NCBI RefSeq assembly: GCF_002295065.1
Contig: NZ_NSGG01000001.1
Span: 62,001 to 126,000 of the forward strand
Source of the DNA: Mesorhizobium sp. WSM3859
Lineage (GTDB): Bacteria > Pseudomonadota > Alphaproteobacteria > Rhizobiales > Rhizobiaceae
Length of the DNA: 64,000 nucleotides
Direction of reading: 5' to 3'
Shown here: piece by piece, positions 57,581 to 64,000 of the stretch
Numbering within the stretch: the stretch's first letter is position 1
Layout: every line of letters starts with the position of its first letter
The notes under the pieces: model-generated
Seen by the model: the letters and a program-made list of their open reading frames with translations, nothing else
The model's database searches: none
What the model was told of the DNA's origin: nothing
Program-made: the position numbers and the translations under genes

Positions 57581-59416
57581 ATGTCCAAACCTGACGATTC
57601 GGACAAAGCGGAAAATGGCGGACCTTCGGCCATCGAGCAATATCTGGTGAAGGACCCCGAGCGTTTCGCCTTGAACATGGCGCGCATGATCGAGCAGGCC
57701 GGCAAGGCGGCTTCCGCCTGGACCGAGCCGCGCGAGAAGGGTGAGGTGCGCGACCATGTCGCCGAACCCGTCGTCGACATGGTGAAGACCTTCTCCAAGC
57801 TGTCGGAGTACTGGCTTGGCGACCCGCAACGCGCGCTCGAAGCGCAGACGCGTCTGTTCGCCGGCTATATGACGGTCTGGGCGAACGCTATCCAGAAGGT
57901 CAATCCCAACACCGAGGCGCCTCCGGACGCGGTTCAGCCCGAGCGCGGCGACAAGCGCTTCCAGGACCCGGAATGGGGCCGCAACGCCTTCTTCGACTTC
58001 CTCAAGCAGGCTTATCTCGTCACCTCCCGCTGGGCGAACGAACTCGTCGAGCATGCCGAGGGCCTTGACGAGCACACCCGCCACAAGGCGAGCTTCTACG
58101 TCAAGCAGGTGTCGAACGCGATCGCGCCGTCGAACTTCATCCTGACCAATCCGGAGCTGTTCCGCGAGACCGTGGCCTCGAATGGCGAGAACCTGGTGCG
58201 CGGCATGAAGATGCTGGCCGAGGACATCGCCGCCGGCCGCGGCGACCTGAAACTGCGCCAGGCCGACTACACGCCTTTCGAAATCGGCAAGAACATCGCC
58301 ACCACGCCCGGCAAGGTCATCGGCCGCAGCGATGTCGCCGAGATCATCCAATATGATCCCGTGACGGAAACGGTGCTGAAGCGCCCGCTGCTGATCTGCC
58401 CGCCATGGATCAACAAATTCTACATTCTCGACCTCAACCCGCAGAAATCCTTCATCCGCTGGGCGATCGAGCAGGGCCACACGGTGTTCGTCATCTCCTG
58501 GATCAACCCCGACGAGCGCCATGGCGCCAAGGGCTGGGAAGCCTATATCCGCGAAGGCCTGCAATACGGCCTCGACATGGTGGAGAAGGCGACCGGCGAG
58601 AAGGAAGTCAACGCCATCGGCTATTGCGTCGGCGGCACGCTGCTTGGTGCTGCCCTGGCGCTGCTGGCGCAGGAAGGCGACCACCGCATCAAATCGGCCA
58701 CCTTCTTCACCACCCAAGTCGACTTCACCTATGCCGGCGACCTCAAGGTCTTTGTCGACGAGGACCAGGTCGCCGCGGTCGAGCGCGCGATGAGCGAGAA
58801 GGGATATCTCGAAGGCACCAAGATGGCCACCGCCTTCAACATGCTGCGCTCGGGCGATCTGATCTGGCCCTATGTCATCAACAACTACATGCGCGGCAAA
58901 GAGCCCCTGCCCTTCGACCTGCTCTACTGGAATTCCGATTCCACGCGCATGGCGGCGGCCAACCATTCCTTCTATCTGCGCAACTGCTACCTCGAGAACA
59001 ATCTCTCGCGCGGCACGATGGAGCTTGCCGGCCGCACGGTGTCGCTGGCCGACATCACCATCCCCGTCTACAACCTCGCCACGAAAGAAGACCACATCGC
59101 GCCGGCGCTTTCGGTGTTCCTGGGCTCGCGGTTCTTCGGCGGCGACGTCGAATATGTGATGGCGGGTTCCGGCCACATCGCAGGCGTCGTCAACCCGCCT
59201 GCCGCCAGGAAATATCAGTACTGGACCGGCGGTAAGCCGGTGGGTGACTTCAACGCGTGGCTCGCTGCAGCGCATGAGCATCCGGGGTCCTGGTGGACGC
59301 ATTGGCAACACTGGATCGAGAACCAGGACAACATCCGCGTGCCCGCCCGCAAGCCGGGCAAGCGTATGAAAACCTTGGGAGATGCGCCGGGCACCTATGT
59401 CAAGGTGCGTGTGTAA
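57581..59416 (+). CDS. phaC: Class I poly(3-hydroxyalkanoate) synthase
   Basis: Polymerises 3-hydroxyacyl-CoA into polyhydroxyalkanoate granules; 611 residues. The lipase-like box is GYCVGG with catalytic Cys349; the Asp is in KEDHIAP and the His in GSGHIAGVV, completing the triad. The N-terminal half shows the class I pattern (WGRNAFFDFLKQAYL). The ATG at 57581 (MSKPDDSDK) is the first in-frame ATG near GGGAGG, although that site is 13 bases away. No phaA, phaB, phaR or phasin gene is adjacent. Confidence 0.96.
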   Translation: MSKPDDSDKAENGGPSAIEQYLVKDPERFALNMARMIEQAGKAASAWTEPREKGEVRDHVAEPVVDMVKTFSKLSEYWLGDPQRALEAQTRLFAGYMTVWANAIQKVNPNTEAPPDAVQPERGDKRFQDPEWGRNAFFDFLKQAYLVTSRWANELVEHAEGLDEHTRHKASFYVKQVSNAIAPSNFILTNPELFRETVASNGENLVRGMKMLAEDIAAGRGDLKLRQADYTPFEIGKNIATTPGKVIGRSDVAEIIQYDPVTETVLKRPLLICPPWINKFYILDLNPQKSFIRWAIEQGHTVFVISWINPDERHGAKGWEAYIREGLQYGLDMVEKATGEKEVNAIGYCVGGTLLGAALALLAQEGDHRIKSATFFTTQVDFTYAGDLKVFVDEDQVAAVERAMSEKGYLEGTKMATAFNMLRSGDLIWPYVINNYMRGKEPLPFDLLYWNSDSTRMAAANHSFYLRNCYLENNLSRGTMELAGRTVSLADITIPVYNLATKEDHIAPALSVFLGSRFFGGDVEYVMAGSGHIAGVVNPPAARKYQYWTGGKPVGDFNAWLAAAHEHPGSWWTHWQHWIENQDNIRVPARKPGKRMKTLGDAPGTYVKVRV

Positions 59417-59637
59417 CGGACTGTAATGTCTGGTGAGTTGACGGGCCGCCAAAACAGGGCGAAATGGTGGCGTCAATCGTTTCACGGCCTCAATTCGCCT
59501 TCCGACGCAGAATAATTCCGAGGCTTGCAGATTCGACACATGTCCCGTTTCCGGTTGGGAACAGGAGGGTTATCGCAGCGCAATGCTGGAGTGGCGCGGC
59601 GATGACTAACCGACCGGATGCCGAGGGGGAATTTATT

Positions 59638-60915
59638 TTGAAATCAGTAGGTTGGCGTCTTGTACGAAGGGAAGGCCGAAGCATAGCGGCGGCGCTTTTC
59701 TCCGTGCTTCTGGCCTCCTGCACATCGACCGGCGACCCGACGATGTCGGTCGTTTCGCCCGCCTACAATTCAGCCGCCACCGAAATGAGCGCGACATCCG
59801 GCGCCAAGACGGCAACAACCGCCGATTCGTCGGCTCAGGCGGCATCCGCGACCACCAATGCGGCAGCGACCGTGATGAGCGAAGGCGACACGCCTTTGCC
59901 CGAAAAGGTCGCCTATGTGCCTGAGACGCGGCCGCAAGCCGCCTTCCCTGCCGTCGCGGTGCCCACTGGCGCCGCCGCGATTGCCGGCAACACACCGCAA
60001 CCGCTGGTTCAGCCCGGGCAAACGGCGGAACAGACGCAAGCCGTGGCCCAGCAGGTCGCCGCCGGCGATGCCGCCGCCATTGCATCCAAGGCGCAGGCGA
60101 CCACGCAGGCCATGAGCAACGGCGTCTATGTGACCGCCGGCGAGCCGGCGCAGCCGCAGCTCGCCGCGCCGAAGAAGAGCCTGTTCGCCTCGCTGTTCAG
60201 CACCACGCCGGCATCGGCCGCGCCCGCGCCACTGATCAATGCGCGCTCCGGCGACCAGACTGCGGCACAGGCCAAGACCGCGACCACCGCCCCCGCCCCT
60301 GCCAAGCCGATCGTTGAGCTGGCCTCCGCGACGCCGGCCGCAAAGCCGGTGCAACTCGCCTCGCTCGACGACCCGAGCTATCACATCACCGGCGCCGATG
60401 CCCTCCCCGGCGTGCGCCAGACCGCGCTGTTCGAGATCAAGCGCAAGTCCGGCATCGACGACGAGAGCGACGTCGACCTCAACGAGGATGAGGGCGGCGG
60501 CGGTTCCTACCAGGTCGCCTCGGCCGCCGGCATGGCAAGGCTCGCGCCCAACGGCCTTCTGAAACAGAACGAAAGCGTCGACGTCGCCTGCCTCAAGCCG
60601 TCGCTGGTGCGGGTGCTGAAGACGATCGAGGGCCATTTCGGCCGCAAGATGGTTGTCACCTCCGGCTACCGCGACCCCTCGCGCAACCGCCGCGCCAACG
60701 GCGCCAAGAACTCGCTGCACATGTACTGCGCCGCCGCCGACATCCAGTTGCCCGGCGTCTCGAAGTGGGAGTTGGCGAGCTATGTCCGCTCGATGCCCGG
60801 CCGCGGCGGCGTCGGCACCTACTGCCACACCGAATCCATCCATGTCGACGTCGGCCCCGAGCGCGACTGGAACTGGCGCTGCCGTCGCCGCAGCGGTGGT
60901 GGGGAAGACGGCTGA
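59638..60915 (+). CDS. M15/DUF882-like peptidase lipoprotein with long low-complexity region
   Basis: Probable envelope lipoprotein, 425 residues. The signal core AAALFSVLLASC ends in a lipobox Cys. Residues 30-270 are rich in Ala, Thr and Pro and look disordered. The C-terminal domain (about residues 300-425) has VLKTIEGHFGRKMVVTSGYR, a SLHMYCAAADIQ motif with His and Asp, and ESIHVDVGPERDW, the zinc ligands of D,D-carboxypeptidase-like M15/DUF882 proteins, so it may act on peptidoglycan. The TTG at 59638 is chosen since GAGGGGGA is upstream; ATG at 59602 is the alternative and lacks a ribosome site. Confidence 0.82.
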   Translation: MKSVGWRLVRREGRSIAAALFSVLLASCTSTGDPTMSVVSPAYNSAATEMSATSGAKTATTADSSAQAASATTNAAATVMSEGDTPLPEKVAYVPETRPQAAFPAVAVPTGAAAIAGNTPQPLVQPGQTAEQTQAVAQQVAAGDAAAIASKAQATTQAMSNGVYVTAGEPAQPQLAAPKKSLFASLFSTTPASAAPAPLINARSGDQTAAQAKTATTAPAPAKPIVELASATPAAKPVQLASLDDPSYHITGADALPGVRQTALFEIKRKSGIDDESDVDLNEDEGGGGSYQVASAAGMARLAPNGLLKQNESVDVACLKPSLVRVLKTIEGHFGRKMVVTSGYRDPSRNRRANGAKNSLHMYCAAADIQLPGVSKWELASYVRSMPGRGGVGTYCHTESIHVDVGPERDWNWRCRRRSGGGEDG

Positions 60916-60984
60916 TCCCTGCATAACCAGTTTGGCCGGTTGAAAGCCGCCACTGTCAACGCCACTGTTTGTTTCAACAAGCCG

Positions 60985-61210
60985 TCAGGAACGTTCGCGA
61001 TTGGCCGAGGCCTTCCGAACTTCGTCATCCACGGGCGGAGCGGGAGCGAAGCGGACGCGCAGACCCGAGGATCCATTCCGTGACCTTGGCCGAGGAATGC
61101 AGCCGAGCAGAATTCTGCACCGCTGCTGCGCGCGTCGCTACGCTCCTTGCTCCGCCACAGAATGACGACCGCGACTGGCGTTCCAGCCAATCTCCAACGG
61201 TGCACGATCG
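60985..61210. repeat. Repeat-like intergenic sequence before tRNA-Glu
   Basis: The 425-bp gap from 60916 to 61340 holds no gene. Its middle carries text such as CGTCATCCACGGGCGGAGCG, GAGGATCCATTCCGTGACC and CTCCGCCACAGAATGACGA, of a kind that recurs between rhizobial genes by recollection. GCGGAGCGGGAGCGAAGC at about 61036 and GCTACGCTCCTTGCTCCGC at about 61138 are roughly inverse, so the whole could fold on itself. A single copy is present in the window. Confidence 0.45.
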
Positions 61211-61340
61211 AATGTGGCTGGGCACAATGCCCTGCCCCCGAAAAGCCGGCTTTTGCAGCCCTTTGAAAAAAGTTGTCGCATGTGGCGGCAGATGGGTTGC
61301 CGGTTGCCAACAACGCAATTATAAGCCGCTTCGTCTGAGC

Positions 61341-61415
61341 GCGCCCATCGTCTAGCGGTTAGGACACCGCCCTTTCACGGCGGTAACAGGGGTTCGATTC
61401 CCCTTGGGCGTACCA
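61341..61415 (+). tRNA. tRNA-Glu (anticodon UUC)
   Basis: A complete 75-base cloverleaf including an encoded CCA. Acceptor GCGCCCA pairs with TGGGCGT (one G-U at the end), the anticodon stem is CCGCC/GGCGG with loop CTTTCAC and anticodon TTC at 61374-61376, and the T arm is AGGGG TTCGATT CCCCT. No second tRNA or terminator is close. Confidence 0.97.
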
Positions 61416-61589
61416 GACTTATTCCCCTGAACAGCAGCGAATCCGGCATTTCACGCTCTCCTAACGGAAACGCGTCGTTAACGGCGTTGTCGAGTGACGC
61501 ATGTTGGCGGCAATCAGACGGTGTAGAGTTCCGCATCGCCATGGAGGCGCGGATGAACCTGCTTCGGACAAGTTCTCCTATGCGCGGCA

Positions 61590-61799
61590 ATGAACGGCCT
61601 GGCCGGGCTGCAGCCCGCCCGCGCCGAGGATCAGCCTGTCCAGTCGAACGGCGACGCGGCGCAGCCGCCAATTCACTGCGAGGGGCAGAATTGCCTGCCG
61701 CCGAAGGACGATCCCGCCCTGGAGTGCAAGGGGCAGGATTGCACGCCGGCTCCGGCGACTGACCAGCCGGCAGGTCCCGAGATTAAGAAGGTCAAGTGA
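61590..61799 (+). CDS. Small secreted Cys-motif protein, probably with a frameshifted signal peptide
   Basis: Frame of 69 residues whose mature part has two copies of a CxGQxC motif (CEGQNC and CKGQDC) in a Pro/Asp-rich chain; function unknown. As called, only half a signal peptide (NGLAGLQPARA) is present. An ATG at 61553 with GGAGG five bases upstream begins MNLLRT in the adjacent frame; skipping one A in ACAAGTT (61568-61574) joins it to VLLCAAMNGLAGLQPARA, a complete signal peptide. So the intact gene is probably 61553-61799 with a one-base insertion, or a sequencing error. Confidence 0.5.
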   Translation: MNGLAGLQPARAEDQPVQSNGDAAQPPIHCEGQNCLPPKDDPALECKGQDCTPAPATDQPAGPEIKKVK

Positions 61800-61901
61800 G
61801 CAGCATCGGGCGCTTTGCGGCGCGAACAGAAGGCCGCCGCGCTCGCCCAGGTCGCGTTGACGCTCACAAAAGCAGGCACCCAGCAAAACGAAGCGGCGGT
61901 C

Positions 61902-62201
61902 TCAGATCAAATCCGGAACCATTGGCGCGGGCTCTTCGCACCGATAGACCATGCACCGACCGTCACTGGCCGGGACATAGTCGACCATCGGCACGTAGGA
62001 AGCATCGCACTCATTGCCGAATTGGCGGACATAGCGCTCATAGGTGTTCGCCCCCGTAGACAGCACCACCGCATGCCGGCTCTGGATCAGCGCCTGGGTC
62101 TGCGCGCAGGTCATGGTGCGTGTGTCGGGCCGTGCATCGGCGAAAGTTGTGGCGGCAACGATCATCGTTGCCGCGCAAAACGCAATCTTGCCTGTGGGCA
62201 T
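61902..62201 (-). CDS. Small secreted hypothetical protein
   Basis: Protein of 99 residues. The signal peptide has core IAFCAATMIVAATTFA, likely cut after ADA. The mature domain has four Cys, in TMTCAQTQ, GNECDASY, GRCMVYRC, which suggests two disulfides in the periplasm. Function not recognised; similar small proteins are common in rhizobia. The ATG at 62201 is chosen as it directly opens the signal peptide; the frame extends to 62243. It is downstream of the histidine kinase gene with a 150-bp gap. Confidence 0.7.
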   Translation of the reverse strand: MPTGKIAFCAATMIVAATTFADARPDTRTMTCAQTQALIQSRHAVVLSTGANTYERYVRQFGNECDASYVPMVDYVPASDGRCMVYRCEEPAPMVPDLI

Positions 62202-62351
62202 GGTGGCATCCTCGCAAATCGGCAAATTCGCATCTTGCGACACCGCTTCGCAACAGCGGTGTGGTCACGATGCAGCGAGCAAAGCCTTGAAAAGCAGTTG
62301 AAACCCCGCGCCCAAATCCTGGAATTGCCCGAGGACAAACAACGTCCGAGG

Positions 62352-63596
62352 TCAGGCTGTTGCAAAAACCGCTGTCTGCAGCAACCCTCCCCCCGGCCGG
62401 TTCTCCAGCGTGATCGAGCCGCCATAGCGCTCGATGATCTCCTTGGCGATCGCAAGCCCCAGCCCCGCGCCCGGGATGAACTGCGTGCGCGCCGGATCGA
62501 CCCGGAAGAACGGCTCGAAGGCCTTGTTCAGGAGGTCCGGCGGGATGCCGGCGCCGCGGTCGGCGATGGTGAGGACCGCCTGGCCGTCTCGCCGCGCAAG
62601 CGCGACGGTGCAGCTCTTGCCATGCGTGGCGGCGTTGACGATCAGGTTGCGCAGCGCGCGGCGCAAGCCGAGCGCGCCGGCCTTGACCGACACATGGTCG
62701 AGATGGTCGATCGTCACTGCATGACCGAGCGAGACCATTTCGACCTCGATATCGCGGACCAGCCTGTCCAGTTCCACCGGCTCGACCGCATCCTGGTTCA
62801 CCTCTTCGCGCACCAGGCGGATAGCGCTGTCGGCGATACGATCGAGCTCGTCGAGGTCGCTCAGCCATTTCTCGCGATCCTCTTCGAGGAATTCGGCCCT
62901 CAGCCGCATCCTGGTCATCGGGGTCCTGAGATCGTGGCCGGCCGCCGCGACTAGGCGCATGCGGCTTTCCATCGCCGTTTTCAATCTTGCCGACAGCTCG
63001 TTGAGCGCATGTGCTGTTGCCCTCACCTCGGCCGAGCCTTTCTCCGGCAAAGTCGCCAGCATGCCATCCGAGCCGATCTTGCTGACGGCGGCTTCGAGCA
63101 TTTCGAGCGGCCGCACCAGCACGCCGGTGAAATAGATCGACACAGGCGTGGCCCCGAGGACGATCAGCACCATCCAGCCGGCCAGCCCGTACCAGACATC
63201 GCGTGGCGGGCCGAAATCGGGAACGTCGACGATCATAAAGCGATGGTCGGGCAGCGCGACTGAGGCAATCATTCGGGGCTGCCCGGCATTGCGGGTGACG
63301 ACCGCCGAGACATCGAGACCATTCCGGCGCAGCATGTCGTTCAGCACCTGCGTGTGTTTGCGATCCTCGAAACCCGGCGCCGGACGATCGCTGATCATCA
63401 CCGGCGCATCGCCGCTGCCCGGCACGTGGCCGGGTACCAACTGCACCATGTATTGGATCTGGTGCGCCAGCGGCCCCATGGTCAGTTCCGGCGATGGCCC
63501 GCCGAGCACCTTGACCGCCACGAAGGTGGCGAGCCCGACCACGCCGAGGATCGACGCGACGAGCAGGATGATCAGCCGCCGGCGCAGCGAAGTCAC
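62352..63596 (-). CDS. Two-component sensor histidine kinase
   Basis: Membrane sensor kinase of 414 residues, EnvZ/CreC-like layout. Two membrane helices (about residues 8-30 and 138-160) flank a periplasmic sensor of about 105 residues; a HAMP domain follows (VRPLEMLEAAVSKIG), then the phosphoacceptor His221 in AAAGHDLRTPMTRM and an HATPase domain with NLIVNAATHG, DRGAGIPPD and GAGLGLAIAKE. The start GTG at 63596 overlaps the stop of the response regulator (GTGA), so they are cotranscribed and coupled. The stimulus is unknown. Confidence 0.93.
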   Translation of the reverse strand: MTSLRRRLIILLVASILGVVGLATFVAVKVLGGPSPELTMGPLAHQIQYMVQLVPGHVPGSGDAPVMISDRPAPGFEDRKHTQVLNDMLRRNGLDVSAVVTRNAGQPRMIASVALPDHRFMIVDVPDFGPPRDVWYGLAGWMVLIVLGATPVSIYFTGVLVRPLEMLEAAVSKIGSDGMLATLPEKGSAEVRATAHALNELSARLKTAMESRMRLVAAAGHDLRTPMTRMRLRAEFLEEDREKWLSDLDELDRIADSAIRLVREEVNQDAVEPVELDRLVRDIEVEMVSLGHAVTIDHLDHVSVKAGALGLRRALRNLIVNAATHGKSCTVALARRDGQAVLTIADRGAGIPPDLLNKAFEPFFRVDPARTQFIPGAGLGLAIAKEIIERYGGSITLENRPGGGLLQTAVFATA

Positions 63597-64000
63597 GCTT
63601 CTGTCTCCGCCGTCTCGACGCGCGCGGTCAGTTGATAGCCGCCATTGCGTACGGTCTTGAACAGGCTGTCCTCGCCCGCTTCGGCGAATTTCCTCCGCAG
63701 CCGGCTCATCAGCACGTCGACGGACCGGTCGAGCGGCTCGCGCTCGCGCCCTTGCGTCAGGTCGAGCAGCTTGTCCCGCGACAAAAGCCGTCCCGGCCGA
63801 TCGAGAAAGACCTGCAGCAGATCGAACTCCGCGCCGGTCAGGTCGACCAGGGCGCCATCGGCATCCATCACCTTTCGCGTGTCCGGCTCCAGCCTGTAAC
63901 CGGCAAAATGATAGACGCGAACCTTGGGCGGGGCGGCTTCTTCCGGCGCCGAGCGCCTGAGCACGGCGCGGATGCGGGCCGAAAGCTCGCGCGGGTTGAA
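63593..64000 (-). CDS. OmpR-family response regulator, 5' end cut by window edge
   Basis: The C-terminal 135 residues of a winged-helix response regulator. The edge of the receiver domain (FNPRELSARIRAVLRR) is visible, matching the KPF-NPREL style end of a receiver, followed by the Trans_reg_C domain: LTGAEFDLLQVFLDRPGRLLSRDKLLD, DRSVDVLMSRLRRKF and VRNGGYQLTA. The receiver domain with its Asp lies outside the window. The stop overlaps the start of the histidine kinase gene. Confidence 0.93.
   Translation of the reverse strand, partial: FNPRELSARIRAVLRRSAPEEAAPPKVRVYHFAGYRLEPDTRKVMDADGALVDLTGAEFDLLQVFLDRPGRLLSRDKLLDLTQGREREPLDRSVDVLMSRLRRKFAEAGEDSLFKTVRNGGYQLTARVETAETEA

Noticed and set aside
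57473-59539. 688-codon open frame antisense to phaC
   Set aside because: Same codon-bias artefact; PHA synthase on the other strand has a complete catalytic triad.

Overview
The window looks like a stretch of core chromosome from an alphaproteobacterium of the Hyphomicrobiales (rhizobia and relatives), most likely Mesorhizobium or a close relative. This is inferred from the high GC content and strong GC bias at third codon positions, from gene order (aminotransferase-hom-glpX-recJ, folE-hisI, a cpa/tad pilus operon, gcvTHP behind a tandem glycine riboswitch), and from intergenic palindromes of the kind common in rhizobia. No rRNA, prophage, transposase, CRISPR array or conjugation gene was seen. 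One tRNA (Glu, UUC) is present.

Region by region. 1-8.6 kb: the 3' part of dinB (cut by the window edge), a secreted hypothetical protein, a DMT-family permease, dnaE and pccA. 8.8-14.3 kb: a glutathione-dependent formaldehyde detoxification set (frmA, an unknown 90-residue gene, gfa) closed by a terminator, then a YaiI-family protein, a DUF1345 membrane protein, a cytochrome b/molybdoenzyme pair and a GNAT acetyltransferase. 14.3-20.1 kb: a repeat-built TerB-like protein, repeat copy A, the glycine riboswitch and gcvT-gcvH-gcvP. 20.1-29.8 kb: a membrane diguanylate cyclase and a leftward pilus-machinery operon (cpaB, cpaC, small lipoprotein, cpaE, tadA/cpaF, tadB, tadC, then tadD after repeat copy B). 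Pilin and prepilin peptidase are absent from this locus. 30-43 kb: parE, a FUSC-family permease, a VOC protein, a DUF2336 protein, a MaoC dehydratase/CoA-ester lyase pair, an ICMT-like methyltransferase, a nitroreductase, a secreted protein of three repeats, a PlsC-like acyltransferase and thrS. 43-49.4 kb: a methyltransferase, a class D beta-lactamase, yidD, an apparently frameshifted small gene divergent from a LysR regulator, an IscU-like scaffold divergent from folE, hisI and a patatin-like protein. 49.4-59.4 kb: a secreted SUMF1-fold protein, recJ, glpX, hom, an aminotransferase, a lipoprotein and phaC. 59.6-64 kb: an M15-like lipoprotein, the tRNA, two small secreted proteins and a histidine kinase/response regulator pair cut by the right edge.

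Metabolic themes that fit together are one-carbon and glycine metabolism (frmA, gfa, gcvTHP, folE), propionyl-CoA/CoA-ester chemistry with polyhydroxyalkanoate storage (pccA, MaoC, lyase, phaC), and envelope functions (Tad pilus, FUSC, YidD, beta-lactamase, M15 protein).

No clearly new multi-gene system is evident. The less explained items are: two copies of a palindromic intergenic element whose arms differ in a compensating way; the unknown gene inside the formaldehyde operon, whose first codons coincide with a near-perfect Shine-Dalgarno sequence; two small genes that read as intact only if single-base frameshifts are corrected; a SUMF1-fold protein without the catalytic cysteines; and hisI, whose start codon lies in a dispersed repeat. 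All functional calls come from reading motifs by eye; no database search was run.
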